Shown piece after piece: positions 19,546 to 28,726 of a stretch of DNA of 64,000 nt. The notes below the pieces were generated by a model. It saw only the letters and a program-made list of their open reading frames with translations. It did no database searches and was not told where the DNA came from. Source of the stretch: Lysinibacillus sp. 2017 (GTDB lineage: Bacteria; Bacillota; Bacilli; Bacillales_A; Planococcaceae); assembly GCF_003073375.1 (NCBI RefSeq), contig NZ_CP029002.1, forward strand, positions 110,001 through 174,000, written 5' to 3'. Made by a program: the position numbers and the translations under genes. How positions within the stretch are numbered: the first letter of the stretch is position 1; each line of letters opens with the position of its first letter.

Positions 19546-20244
19546 AGGTGGACTAACATTTTTTAAACTAATATAGAGCGAACCGTTTTCTAAAACTTGC
19601 GCAAAATAAACATCTTTTACGTTGTTAATATTCTTTTTAGATAACTTTTTTAATAGCCATTCTTCTGTTAGTTGAAGCTCCGCTAAATTTTTTGTAATAA
19701 TTTTTCCATCTGAAATAAGCTCGGTTGGCAAAAATTGTGGTGCGGGTGCAGCAATGTTGACATCTTCTTTTGTGGCGCCACGCATCAAAGGCTTTTTCAT
19801 AACGCTAAGTTCACCATTTGTTTCGAAAACGGCGTAAAGTACTTCGTCAAGGGAAAAAATACTTTGCTCGCGTAATAGCATCGTGAGTTCGTCAGGATGT
19901 AGCCGCGATTTCCTCAAATTATCATTTAAAATGATGCCATTTCGAATTAAAATCATCGGTTTATCATCGAATAATATGCGCGCCTTTTTCGATTTAAAGG
20001 ATAAATAACTTATGAGAAGTGTTAATATAGTCCACCATATTAGAGAAACTAAGCCATCTAAAAAAGGGGTTTCAACTTGGGCTGAAATTTCAGCAGCAAT
20101 CGAACCAAATGTGATGCCGGTTACATAATGGAAAAACGTCAGTTGGCTTAATTGTTTTTTGCCTATAATGCGTGCGAGTAATAATATCGCAAAAAATGCG
20201 CAGGTTGTACGTATCAGCATTTCACCTAAATTTAGCTCCATCAT
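19540..20244 (-). CDS. DUF421 (YetF-like) membrane protein
   Basis: Protein of 234 residues. Three N-terminal hydrophobic helices (about 10-85) are followed by a soluble alpha/beta domain. Motifs ARIIGKKQLSQLTFFHYVTG and LIRNGIILNDNLRKSRLHPDEL are the DUF421 hallmarks (YetF, YdfR, YcaP). Members are common in spore formers and some affect spore membrane properties, with SpoVA-linked 2Duf as one example. GGGAG lies 7-10 bases before the double ATG at 20244/20241. Monocistronic. Confidence 0.88.
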   Translation of the reverse strand: MMELNLGEMLIRTTCAFFAILLLARIIGKKQLSQLTFFHYVTGITFGSIAAEISAQVETPFLDGLVSLIWWTILTLLISYLSFKSKKARILFDDKPMILIRNGIILNDNLRKSRLHPDELTMLLREQSIFSLDEVLYAVFETNGELSVMKKPLMRGATKEDVNIAAPAPQFLPTELISDGKIITKNLAELQLTEEWLLKKLSKKNINNVKDVYFAQVLENGSLYISLKNVSPPS

Positions 20245-20322
20245 AGATCACTCCCTTATCGAGTAGCATGAGCAAAACGAAAAATAATATACGATTTTAA
20301 ATGACAGAAAGTATGTGAAAAG

Positions 20323-21528
20323 ATGACAACAGTGAATCAGAACCAGTCAAACCCAATTTATCCCGTCATGGTGGCTATTGGTGTTTGTCACCTAATTAAT
20401 GACACGATGCAATCGGTTATCCCGGCAATGTTTCCCTTACTTGAACGCGATTTAGGCTTAACCTTTACGCAGCTTGGGATGATTTCCTTTGTACTTAATA
20501 TCTTTGCAAGTTTACTTCAGCCAGCTGTTGGGTTTATGACGGATAAAAAACCATTTCCATATGCATTACCAATAGGAATGGTAAGTTCGTTTATTGGGTT
20601 ATCGCTTCTTGTTTTATCAGGGGAGTATTGGATGATTTTAGTGTCTGTTATCTTTTTAGGAATTGGCTCAGCTATTTTCCATCCAGAAGGTTCCCGTGTA
20701 TCCTTTATGGCAGCGGGAAATAAGCGAGGTTTAGCACAATCGATTTATCAAGTAGGTGGTAATTCAGGACAAGCATTAGCCCCATTACTAAGCGCATTTA
20801 TCATTTTGCCATTTGGCATGAAAGGTGCGGCAATGGTACTCGTACTGACGTCTGTTGGTATTTTTATGCTGACAAAAATTGCGGCGTGGTATAAGCGTCA
20901 ATTAGAAGCGGAAAAATTATCAAATGTGAAAAAGGTGCTTGTTTCCTCACTACCGCCTTTATCGAAAAAGCAGATTGGTATGGCACTTGGTTTATTGTTA
21001 GTTATTATTTTCGCACGGTCATTTTATGTAACCAATATAACGAACTTTTATGTGTTTTATTTAATTGATGAATACGGGGTATCGGTAGAGCGTGGACAGC
21101 TGCTCATTTTCTTATTTATGGCGTTAGGAGTTGTTGGCACATTTTTCGGAGGGCCCTTATCAGACCGAATTGGGCGAAAAAATGTCATTTTACTATCAGT
21201 AGTAGGCCCTATTCCATTTTGCTTAGCATTACCATTTGTTCCGCTACCAGTTGTTGTGTTATTCCTAATTATTATAGGCGCACTCATAATGATTAGCTTT
21301 TCCGTGACGGTCGTCTATGCTCAGGAATTAGTTCCATCAAAAATTGGCACGATGGCGGGATTAACAGTCGGCGTGGCATTTGGTATGGGGGCGATTGGTT
21401 CCGTTGTAATTGGACTTGTGATGGATAACTTTGGTATTCGCGTGACGATGATTGCGATTTCGATTTTAACCGTATTGTTACTCATTGCGTTTTTATTACC
21501 GAGGGATCATGTTGCAAAAACAAGCTGA
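20323..21528 (+). CDS. MFS transporter, Fsr (fosmidomycin resistance) type
   Basis: Integral membrane protein of 401 residues with twelve predicted helices. The N-terminal CHLINDTMQSVIPAMFPLL motif and GIGSAIFHPEGSRV after helix 4 are the fingerprints of the Fsr/YfnC subgroup of the major facilitator superfamily, which export fosmidomycin and unknown natural substrates. The cytoplasmic loop FGGPLSDRIGRKNV is the second-half copy of the MFS GxxxDRxGR motif. The ribosome binding site is weak. Divergent from DUF421; ends at a terminator shared with the UspA gene. Confidence 0.88.
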   Translation: MTTVNQNQSNPIYPVMVAIGVCHLINDTMQSVIPAMFPLLERDLGLTFTQLGMISFVLNIFASLLQPAVGFMTDKKPFPYALPIGMVSSFIGLSLLVLSGEYWMILVSVIFLGIGSAIFHPEGSRVSFMAAGNKRGLAQSIYQVGGNSGQALAPLLSAFIILPFGMKGAAMVLVLTSVGIFMLTKIAAWYKRQLEAEKLSNVKKVLVSSLPPLSKKQIGMALGLLLVIIFARSFYVTNITNFYVFYLIDEYGVSVERGQLLIFLFMALGVVGTFFGGPLSDRIGRKNVILLSVVGPIPFCLALPFVPLPVVVLFLIIIGALIMISFSVTVVYAQELVPSKIGTMAGLTVGVAFGMGAIGSVVIGLVMDNFGIRVTMIAISILTVLLLIAFLLPRDHVAKTS

Positions 21529-21552
21529 TATACTATATTAGAATAAAAACGA

Positions 21553-21585
21553 GCCACTCTCCATAATGGAAAGTGGCCCTACTTT
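21553..21585. terminator. Terminator between the MFS and UspA-like genes
   Basis: GCCACTCTCCA (21553-21563) pairs with TGGAAAGTGGC (21567-21577), one mismatch, then a T-rich tract on the plus strand. Confidence 0.75.
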
Positions 21586-22269
21586 TTATTCATTTACTAA
21601 ACGACATCCTGCAGGAATACGGTTTGGATCTGTAACGATGCCTTCTGTAATATTAACTTCATGCATTTTGTTATCGTACGAAAATTTGAAAATGCCATTG
21701 TCAAAGTCTGTCCCAATTTCCTTAAAGAAAATACCTTCAAGAGAATTTAATTTTGGGCATGTAAATGCAACCTTATATTCACCATTCTCTTCAATTAGGT
21801 AAGCACGGACCCCTTTTTCAAAAATATCAATTTGTTCATCTTCAGAAGGGCGCTTTACCGAAACAATATGAAAATCAACAAAAGGAATTTCTTTTAGTAA
21901 AACATTTAAGAACGAACCTTTCGTTATTTCTTCCCAGCGGCTTTGTGCACTTTGTCCGACGATGATTTGTGAAATATTGTAAGTCATCGTAACTTCTGTG
22001 ATCACTTTATGAATTGGTCGGCGTTCGTCGTCTTTAATGATGAACTCTTCCACTTCTAGTTCATCCGTTAGCTGCTTCCATTGCTCAATATAACCGGATT
22101 TTTCAGCATCAAATGCATCGAGTGGTTTTGAATCGACTGTTAACACATAGAGTGGACAGTCTAATAACGTTGCCAGTTTGTGTCCGCGGCGAATTAATCG
22201 TTCCCCGTTTTGTCCGTAATATACACAAACTAAAATACTTTCGTCCAATCGACTTTTTATATATTTCAT
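21586..22269 (-). CDS. UspA-like protein with KdpD-type stress domain
   Basis: Protein of 227 residues. Residues 10-140 resemble the universal-stress domain found inside KdpD sensor kinases: ILVCVYYGQNGERLIRRGHK near the start and IIVGQSAQSRWEEITKGSF later, the nucleotide-binding loop. There is no kinase domain. The last 90 residues are an unfamiliar beta-rich extension. I start at ATG 22269 (MKYIKSRLDES) with GAGGTG 11 bases upstream; a longer reading from 22383 would add 38 residues without a site. It is divergent from the mrp Na+/H+ antiporter operon, so a role in ion stress is possible but unproven. Confidence 0.78.
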   Translation of the reverse strand: MKYIKSRLDESILVCVYYGQNGERLIRRGHKLATLLDCPLYVLTVDSKPLDAFDAEKSGYIEQWKQLTDELEVEEFIIKDDERRPIHKVITEVTMTYNISQIIVGQSAQSRWEEITKGSFLNVLLKEIPFVDFHIVSVKRPSEDEQIDIFEKGVRAYLIEENGEYKVAFTCPKLNSLEGIFFKEIGTDFDNGIFKFSYDNKMHEVNITEGIVTDPNRIPAGCRLVNE

Positions 22270-22599
22270 TTTAGTTCGCACCTCTTTTTCATATTGTATG
22301 ATAATGTATCGAAAATGAATGGATTTTGAAAAATTAAGCATAAATGAGACAAAATCAATGCTATTACAGTGCATTGGATACATTATTATTGTATACTTTA
22401 TAGTGTATTATTTAGGAAATATTCCGTTAAGATTTATTATTGGATATATTTTCTTTTTTATTTTATTTTGTAAAAATCTAATTATCTATATGCCACATTA
22501 TTATGAAGTGAGTTATATGGATAGTCAAGTAGGTTTGGAGATTCATTATTATTAAATACATCATGTACATAGACTAAATTTGGTAGGAGGTTTTTGCTT
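22270..22599. other. Intergenic region between UspA-like gene and mrpA
   Basis: About 330 bases, very AT-rich, holding the divergent promoters for the UspA-like gene and the mrp operon. One possible promoter for mrp reads TTACAG with TATTGT 17 bases later, a weak match. A hydrophobic ORF of 78 codons crosses it (22319-22555), but it has no ribosome binding site and reads like translated AT-rich DNA. Confidence 0.4.
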
Positions 22600-25011
22600 T
22601 TGATTGTTGCATTTTCAATACTGCTTCCGTTTATCGCTGCGGCATGCATTCCGTTTATATACAGGCGATTCAAAAACATACACTTAGGTTGGTTTGTTTT
22701 AGTAGTACCCGCACTATTATTTACGGTATTAGCTACATATATCCCTCGAATCGCAAATGGCGAAACCTTTAGTAAGACGTTCGAGTGGATCCCCTCTTTT
22801 GGTATCAATATAACAACGTATTTAGATGGATTGAGTATAATTTTTAGTTTACTCATTACAGGTGTAGGTAGTTTGGTTATATTGTATTCTATTTTTTACT
22901 TATCAACGAAAGAATCACTACATCATTTCTATTGTTATCTATTACTTTTCATGGGCGCTATGCTAGGCGTCGTCCTTTCCGATAATTTAATGGTGCTTTA
23001 TGTATTTTGGGAGTTAACGAGTGTGTCGTCATTCCTATTAATCGCATTTTGGCATCATCGTAAAGCTTCGCGTGCAGGTGCGCGAAAGGCAATGTTAATC
23101 ACAGTCAGTGGTGGCGTTGCAATGCTAGCGGGATTTTTAATGTTATATGTTGTTTCGGGTACATTTAGTATTCGTGAAATCATCGCAAATTTAGACATCG
23201 TGCAATCTAGTAATCTATTTATCCCAGCCATGTGCTTAGTATTACTTGGTGCCTTTACAAAATCCGCACAGTTTCCATTCCATATTTGGTTACCAGACGC
23301 AATGGAGGCCCCAACACCCGTTTCTGCTTATTTACACTCAGCAACGATGGTTAAGGCAGGAATTTATTTAGTTGCCCGCATGACACCAATCTTTGGTGGG
23401 CATGAAGTTTGGTTCTGGGCTGTGAGTGGTGTGGGAATCGTAACGCTATTTTGGGGTTCCTTTAATGCGGTTCGTCAATTTGACTTAAAAGCATTACTGG
23501 CTTATTCGACAATTAGTCAGCTTGGCTTAATTATGAGCTTATTTGGACTGGGCTCAGCTGCGCTCCATTTGGGTTACTCAACACAGTCGGTCATTTATAC
23601 CCAGGCTACTTTTGCTGCACTGTTCCACTTAATCAATCACTCGACATTTAAAGGGGCACTCTTTATGATGGTCGGGATTGTTGACCATGAAGTCGGAACA
23701 CGTGATATTCGTCGCTTAGGTGGCTTAATGTCACTGATGCCATTTACATTTACAATTGCTGTTATTGGAAGTTTTTCAATGGCGGGATTACCACCATTTA
23801 ATGGCTTCTTGAGTAAAGAAATGTTCTTTATGGCGACCGTGAAAATTACACAGTTGGATATTTTCTCACTTGATAGTGTTGGCTTATTATTCCCGATTGT
23901 TGCGTGGATTGCAAGTGTGTTTACGTTTATTTACTGCGTTATTATCGTTATGCGAACATTCTTTGGTAAGATTCAGCCAGACCGTTTGGAAAAGCCACCA
24001 CATGAAGCACCAATTGGTATGTTAATCCCGCCCTATATTTTGATTGGACTTGTTGTTGGAATCTTTATGTTCCCGAACATTTTAGGTCATTATATTTTAA
24101 GACCCGCGATGGCGAGTATTTATCCAACATTCCCATCAACCGATGAAATGACGCCACATATTTCGGCATGGCATGGCTATATCAATACGGAATTAATCAT
24201 GACTATTGGGGTTGTGATTGTTGGGGTTTTCTTGTATCGCACATTAAAAAAATGGCGTCCAATGTATCAAATCTTTCCTCAAAAATATTCATTTAATAGC
24301 ATTTATGAGCGTGTAATTAGTTCAAGTGAATATCGTTCAGATCAAGTAACAAAACGTTATATGAATGGCAATTTAACGTATTACTTTATTTATATTTATG
24401 TGTTCTTTGTTGTGGTTCTGGCAGGCTATATGGTTTATGCAGATGTGTTTAGCTGGGATCCTTCGAAGGATTCTGTGATTGAACCGTATGAACTGATTTT
24501 AGTGTTTGTTATGATTTTTGCTACACTTGCGATTTTATTTGCCAAACAGCGCATTACAATCGTTCTGCTAAACGGGGTACTTGGGTATTCCGTTGCGTTT
24601 TTCTTCGTTGTGTTCCGTGCACCTGATTTAGCTCTGACACAATTAGTAGTTGAATCGATTACGACGGCATTATTCTTATTATCGTTCAAATTTTTACCGA
24701 AGCTTACAAAGGAAAAAGTATCAAAAACCTTTAAGTTTACGAAGATAACCATTTCGATTGCTGTCGGTGCGACCGTAACATTCATCGGTTTAGCAGTCAT
24801 GAATTACGATGAATTTGAGCCGATTTCTGCGTATTTTGAGGATTCTTATAATCTAGCGGGTGGAAAAAACATCGTTAATACGATATTAGGAGATTTCCGT
24901 GCGTTCGATACGATGCTTGAAGTCGTTGTATTATTTATTGCAGGGCTTGGCGTCTACACACTCATTAAGCTAAAGGCGAAAAAGGGGGATGCAGACGTTG
25001 AAAGTAAATGA
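22600..25011 (+). CDS. mrpA: Mrp Na+/H+ antiporter subunit A
   Basis: Largest subunit of the multisubunit cation/proton antiporter, about 803 residues and some 20 helices. Residues about 120-400 are the NuoL/NuoM-like proton channel domain (LSDNLMVLYVFWELTSVSSF, HSATMVKAGIYLVARM). The C-terminal third carries the MrpB-like DUF4040 domain, with VFRAPDLALTQLVVESITTA. The complex exports Na+ in exchange for protons and supports growth at high pH and salt. Start: TTG 22600 lies 9 bases after GGAGG; TTG 22594 would be only 3 bases away. It overlaps mrpB by 14 bases. Confidence 0.96.
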   Translation: MIVAFSILLPFIAAACIPFIYRRFKNIHLGWFVLVVPALLFTVLATYIPRIANGETFSKTFEWIPSFGINITTYLDGLSIIFSLLITGVGSLVILYSIFYLSTKESLHHFYCYLLLFMGAMLGVVLSDNLMVLYVFWELTSVSSFLLIAFWHHRKASRAGARKAMLITVSGGVAMLAGFLMLYVVSGTFSIREIIANLDIVQSSNLFIPAMCLVLLGAFTKSAQFPFHIWLPDAMEAPTPVSAYLHSATMVKAGIYLVARMTPIFGGHEVWFWAVSGVGIVTLFWGSFNAVRQFDLKALLAYSTISQLGLIMSLFGLGSAALHLGYSTQSVIYTQATFAALFHLINHSTFKGALFMMVGIVDHEVGTRDIRRLGGLMSLMPFTFTIAVIGSFSMAGLPPFNGFLSKEMFFMATVKITQLDIFSLDSVGLLFPIVAWIASVFTFIYCVIIVMRTFFGKIQPDRLEKPPHEAPIGMLIPPYILIGLVVGIFMFPNILGHYILRPAMASIYPTFPSTDEMTPHISAWHGYINTELIMTIGVVIVGVFLYRTLKKWRPMYQIFPQKYSFNSIYERVISSSEYRSDQVTKRYMNGNLTYYFIYIYVFFVVVLAGYMVYADVFSWDPSKDSVIEPYELILVFVMIFATLAILFAKQRITIVLLNGVLGYSVAFFFVVFRAPDLALTQLVVESITTALFLLSFKFLPKLTKEKVSKTFKFTKITISIAVGATVTFIGLAVMNYDEFEPISAYFEDSYNLAGGKNIVNTILGDFRAFDTMLEVVVLFIAGLGVYTLIKLKAKKGDADVESK

Positions 25012-25420
25012 TGTGATTTTAAAAACCGTTGTTAAGATGATCGTTTTCATCATCTTAACTTTGGGGATGTATTTATTTTTCGCTGGCCATAATGCGCCAG
25101 GTGGGGGTTTTATCGGTGGGCTTGTATTAGGTTCTGCTATTGTACTTTTATATTTAACGTACGATATTGAAACGGTTCACCGTGGCATGCCTTTTGACTT
25201 TAAAAAGGTAGCGGCATTAGGCGTTTTACTTGCGACAGGAACTGCGATTGCCTCGTTGTTTTTTGATGTCCCGTTTTTAACACATATTGATGGTTATTTT
25301 AACATCCCGTTTTTAGGTGAAAAGCATCTTTCAACGGTGACGATATTCGAGGCAGGCGTAGCATTAACAGTTGTTGGAACGCTTGTGACAATTATTTTAA
25401 ATATAAGTGAGGATGAATAG
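24998..25420 (+). CDS. mrpB: Mrp Na+/H+ antiporter subunit B
   Basis: Membrane protein of about 140 residues with four helices. It has the family block FFAGHNAPGGGFIGGLVLGSAI. I choose TTG 24998 (MKVNDVILKT), 9 bases after AAAGGGGG; the ATG at 24989 directly abuts that site and so is unlikely. It works in the same membrane complex as MrpA, and its gene starts inside the mrpA 3' end. Confidence 0.95.
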   Translation: MKVNDVILKTVVKMIVFIILTLGMYLFFAGHNAPGGGFIGGLVLGSAIVLLYLTYDIETVHRGMPFDFKKVAALGVLLATGTAIASLFFDVPFLTHIDGYFNIPFLGEKHLSTVTIFEAGVALTVVGTLVTIILNISEDE

Positions 25421-25421
25421 T

Positions 25422-25760
25422 ATGGAATCGTTAATGATTGTTCTAGTCGGGATTCTTGTCGCAGTGGCTACATACTTAGTCCTTTCTCGAAGTGTACTTC
25501 GTGTCATTATGGGAACTGCTATTTTATCTCATGCGGTTCACTTGCTACTTTTAACAGTCGGTGGTCTGAAAAAAGGAAGTGTGCCAATTTTAGGGCAGGC
25601 GGCAGCACCATATACCGATGCATTACCACAGGCACTTATTTTAACAGCGATTGTTATTAGCTTTGCTGTAACTGCCTTTTTATTAGTATTAGCGTATCGC
25701 ATGTATTTAATGAATGGATCGGATGATTTCCAAGAGCTTGGAGGTTCACCGGATGAATAA
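25422..25760 (+). CDS. mrpC: Mrp Na+/H+ antiporter subunit C
   Basis: Membrane protein of 112 residues, homologous to NuoK: three helices, with LSRSVLRVIMGTAILSHAVHLL and the DALPQALILTAIVIS motif typical of MrpC/NuoK. ATG 25422 lies one base after the mrpB stop and 8 bases after GTGAGGA. It overlaps mrpD by 8 bases. Confidence 0.96.
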   Translation: MESLMIVLVGILVAVATYLVLSRSVLRVIMGTAILSHAVHLLLLTVGGLKKGSVPILGQAAAPYTDALPQALILTAIVISFAVTAFLLVLAYRMYLMNGSDDFQELGGSPDE

Positions 25761-27237
25761 TATTATTGTTTTACCATTAATTGTGCCGATTATTACAGGC
25801 ATTTTATTAGTATTTTTACGAGAACAAATTAAATTGCAACGCATCATTAGTTTACTGACACTTCTATTTATCGCAGGCGTATCGGCTGTATTGCTAAATC
25901 TTGTCTATACCAATGGAATCATGCGCCTTGATTTTAGTGGTTGGGCGCCACCGTTTGGCATTTTATTTGTAGCCGATTCTTTTGCAGTACTACTTGTTTT
26001 AACGGCGAGCATCGTGACGGCGATTTGCCTAATCTATGCCTTTTCAACAATTGGACATCGTCATGAGCGCATGTTCTTTTATCCGTTTGTGATGTTTTTA
26101 ATCGCGGGTGTAAATGGCTCGTTTTTAACAGGGGATATATTTAATCTATTCGTTTGTTTTGAAGTGATGTTACTTGCTTCTTATGCACTGATTGCTCTTG
26201 GTGGCGAGAAGGTTCAACTCCGTGAATCATTAAAATATGTGCTAATTAATGTCGTTGCCTCATGGATGTTCTTAGTAGCGCTCGCTTATTTATATGGCAC
26301 AGTGAAAACATTAAATATGGCGCATATCGCTCAGCGTGTTGCAGAAGTGGGACAAGAGCCACTATTAACGGTCGTGGCATTAATTTTCTTACTTGTATTT
26401 GCTTTAAAAGCAGGGTTACTGCTGTTCTTCTGGCTTCCGGGTTCCTATAGTGTGCCACCAACTGCCATACAAGCAATTTTTGCTGCATTGTTAACGAAGG
26501 TCGGTATTTATGCGTTGTTCCGTACATTCACACTAATGTTCCCACTTCAAGCAGATGTTACACATACGATTATTGGAATAATGGCTGGTTTAACCATTAT
26601 CGCGGGCTGTATGGGCGCTTTAGCTGGTCGGGATATACGCTCGATTGCCTCATATAACGTTATTATCGGTGTTGGCTTCATATTAGTAGGGCTCTCGATT
26701 GGTACAGAAGAAGCAATGGCAGGGGCTGTTTATTATTTAATTCATGACATGGTCGCAAAAGCACTACTTTTTTTAATTATTGGAACGATGGTGTTATTGA
26801 CGGGTGAGATTGTCGTAAAAAATATGAGTGGATTAATCCGAAACTATCCGTTGTTTGGTTGGCTATATTTCCTGACGATGTGTGCGCTAGTTGGTATCCC
26901 TCCGCTTAGTGGTTTTATCGGTAAAGTATTAATCGGGCAAGGTGCGATTGAAACGGGGTCTTATGTGCTATTGGCGTTAGGGTTTGGCTCGAGCGTTATT
27001 GTGTTGTATTCGCTATTACGAATCTTTCTTGCGTCGTTCTTTGGTGAAACATTGATTAGTGAGGAAGACAAAAAGCCAATTCCACGTAGTGCGCTTGTGT
27101 CATTTGTGCTCTTCGCGATTTGTATTGTGGTATTAGGTGTTGGCGCAGAAGGCATTGCCAAATACGTCAATGATGCGGCACATACATTAATGAATCCTTC
27201 TGTTTATATCGATGCGATTTTAACGACGGATCCATAA
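25753..27237 (+). CDS. mrpD: Mrp Na+/H+ antiporter subunit D
   Basis: NuoM/NuoN-like subunit of 494 residues with about 14 helices. The antiporter core is recognised by FNLFVCFEVMLLASYALIAL (about residues 127-146) and the lysine-bearing MVAKALLFLIIGTMV region (about 333-347). Start ATG 25753 has GGAGGT 7 bases upstream and lies within mrpC. Confidence 0.96.
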   Translation: MNNIIVLPLIVPIITGILLVFLREQIKLQRIISLLTLLFIAGVSAVLLNLVYTNGIMRLDFSGWAPPFGILFVADSFAVLLVLTASIVTAICLIYAFSTIGHRHERMFFYPFVMFLIAGVNGSFLTGDIFNLFVCFEVMLLASYALIALGGEKVQLRESLKYVLINVVASWMFLVALAYLYGTVKTLNMAHIAQRVAEVGQEPLLTVVALIFLLVFALKAGLLLFFWLPGSYSVPPTAIQAIFAALLTKVGIYALFRTFTLMFPLQADVTHTIIGIMAGLTIIAGCMGALAGRDIRSIASYNVIIGVGFILVGLSIGTEEAMAGAVYYLIHDMVAKALLFLIIGTMVLLTGEIVVKNMSGLIRNYPLFGWLYFLTMCALVGIPPLSGFIGKVLIGQGAIETGSYVLLALGFGSSVIVLYSLLRIFLASFFGETLISEEDKKPIPRSALVSFVLFAICIVVLGVGAEGIAKYVNDAAHTLMNPSVYIDAILTTDP

Positions 27238-27297
27238 AGTGAACCTTCAATCGACAAGGTTCTACTGCCGATTATTGCGGGATAGGAGGGAAAATCG

Positions 27298-27780
27298 ATG
27301 TTAGGACAATTTATTTTAAATTTATTTATTGCCACGCTTTGGGTCCTATTAAATGACGACCCAAATGCAGATATTACGACATTTTTATCTGGATTTGTGG
27401 TCGGTCTATTTATTTTATATGCGATGCACCGATTTTTCGGTATGCAATTTTACTTGGGACGTGTCGTAAAAATTTTGAAGCTCATTCTTTTATTTATTAA
27501 AGAGCTATTATTATCGAGCTATAGTGTTTTAAAACAAATACTTGATCCACAGCTAAATATTACACCCGGTATTTTTACGTATGAAACGCGTTTACAAGGG
27601 GACTGGCAAATAACAGCGCTGGCCTTGTTATTAACATTAACACCCGGTTCAGTCGTAATGGAAGTGTCTGAAGAGGGCAGTGTTTTCTATATCCATGCAA
27701 TGGACATTGAAGAATCCAAGGAAACGGTACTGCGTTCAATTGATAAATTCGAAAAAGCCATTTTGGAGGTGACACAATGA
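27298..27780 (+). CDS. mrpE: Mrp Na+/H+ antiporter subunit E
   Basis: Protein of 160 residues with N-terminal membrane helices and a cytoplasmic C-terminal part containing ALALLLTLTPGSVVMEV, the MrpE signature. The 60-base gap after mrpD is the only real spacing in the operon and shows no terminator. TAGGAGGG precedes the ATG by about 8 bases. Its stop overlaps mrpF by four bases (ATGA). Confidence 0.95.
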   Translation: MLGQFILNLFIATLWVLLNDDPNADITTFLSGFVVGLFILYAMHRFFGMQFYLGRVVKILKLILLFIKELLLSSYSVLKQILDPQLNITPGIFTYETRLQGDWQITALALLLTLTPGSVVMEVSEEGSVFYIHAMDIEESKETVLRSIDKFEKAILEVTQ

Positions 27781-28061
27781 TTGATATGATATTAAAGTTG
27801 TCCCTTACGTTGTTTATGTTTGCAATTGCGTTATCCCTTTATCGGGTTATTAAAGGGCCATCACTACCAGACCGTGCGATCGCACTTGATACGATTGGCG
27901 TTAATTTAATTTCTGCGATTGCGATTGTATCGATTGTGTTAAAAACCAAAGCATACTTAGAGGCAATTTTAATCATCGGGATTTTAGCGTTTATTGGGAC
28001 AATCGCATTCTCGAAATATATTGAAAGAGGTGTCATCGTTGAGCGGAAATCAACTGATTGA
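27777..28061 (+). CDS. mrpF: Mrp Na+/H+ antiporter subunit F
   Basis: Membrane protein of 94 residues with three helices and the motif RVIKGPSLPDRAIALDTIG, which identifies MrpF. GGAGG precedes ATG by 7 bases. It overlaps mrpE at its start and mrpG at its end. Confidence 0.96.
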   Translation: MIDMILKLSLTLFMFAIALSLYRVIKGPSLPDRAIALDTIGVNLISAIAIVSIVLKTKAYLEAILIIGILAFIGTIAFSKYIERGVIVERKSTD

Positions 28062-28437
28062 GTTAATGGCGGCACTATTCATCTTACTTGGATCCATTGT
28101 AAGTGTGATCAGTGCTTTCGGAATGATTCGCTTACCTGACGTGTACACACGCTCACATGCAGCGACAAAAAGTGCGACACTTTCTGTATTGTTATGTTTA
28201 TTCGGCGCATTCGTTTATTTCTGGTTTCATGACGGCTATGTTAGTATTCGATTAATTTTAGGGATTATTTTCGTATTCATCACAGCTCCTGTTGCAGGAC
28301 ATTTAGTCTGTCGCGCGGCGTACCGTTCAAGAGTTCCTTTAGCAAAAGGTTCTGGAGATGACGCACTGAAACTTGTATTGTTTGGGGATGAAGAATTCCA
28401 CGTATCGTCCGAAGTAGAAACGGATCAAACAAAATAA
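28039..28437 (+). CDS. mrpG: Mrp Na+/H+ antiporter subunit G
   Basis: Membrane protein of 132 residues. The three-helix core with GMIRLPDVYTRSHAATKSAT is the MrpG/PhaG signature. I start at TTG 28039 (MSGNQLIELMAALF), preceded by AAAGAGGTG; the upstream in-frame extension to 27994 lies inside mrpF and has no family similarity. Last gene of the complete mrpABCDEFG operon. Confidence 0.95.
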   Translation: MSGNQLIELMAALFILLGSIVSVISAFGMIRLPDVYTRSHAATKSATLSVLLCLFGAFVYFWFHDGYVSIRLILGIIFVFITAPVAGHLVCRAAYRSRVPLAKGSGDDALKLVLFGDEEFHVSSEVETDQTK

Positions 28438-28444
28438 ATCCATT

Positions 28445-28486
28445 AAGGCATTTTGTAAGCAATCTAGCTTATAAAATGCCTTTTTC
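28445..28486 (+). terminator. Terminator of the mrp operon
   Basis: AAGGCATTTTGTAAGC (28445-28460) pairs with GCTTATAAAATGCCTT (28467-28482), one G-U, followed by a T run. Confidence 0.95.
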
Positions 28487-28726
28487 TATATTTAGTGGAT
28501 AACCTGTGGATATATTTGTGGATGAATGAATTTTTGTTTAGCTATAATCGCGAATGACGCCTTATAGGAAAAGGTGTCATGGATTCTGCATTAATTGGCG
28601 TTTTTTAATTTAAGATGTAGAAAAAAGTCATACCGAATTTTATGGCTTATCTTTGTGACTTTAGAAGCGGAGCCCGTCAAATCACACATCTATTAATAGA
28701 AACTTAAATTAAAAAGGGTAATGAAT
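28487..28726 (+). other. Intergenic region with three DnaA-like boxes and hairpins
   Basis: No gene seen. Besides boxes 1-3 of the DnaA-box cluster, it can form ATGACGCC (28554-28561) with GGTGTCAT (28573-28580), and alternatively ACGCC with GGCGT followed by six T (28597-28606), as well as AAAGTCA (28624-28630) with TGACTTT (28656-28662). TATAAT occurs at 28543-28548 without a good -35. These may be parts of a short untranslated RNA; I cannot name a family. Confidence 0.35.

Noticed and set aside
22319-22555. Hydrophobic ORF of 78 codons upstream of mrpA
   Set aside because: No ribosome binding site; the residues are those expected of AT-rich intergenic DNA read in frame, and it overlaps the UspA-like gene's promoter area.
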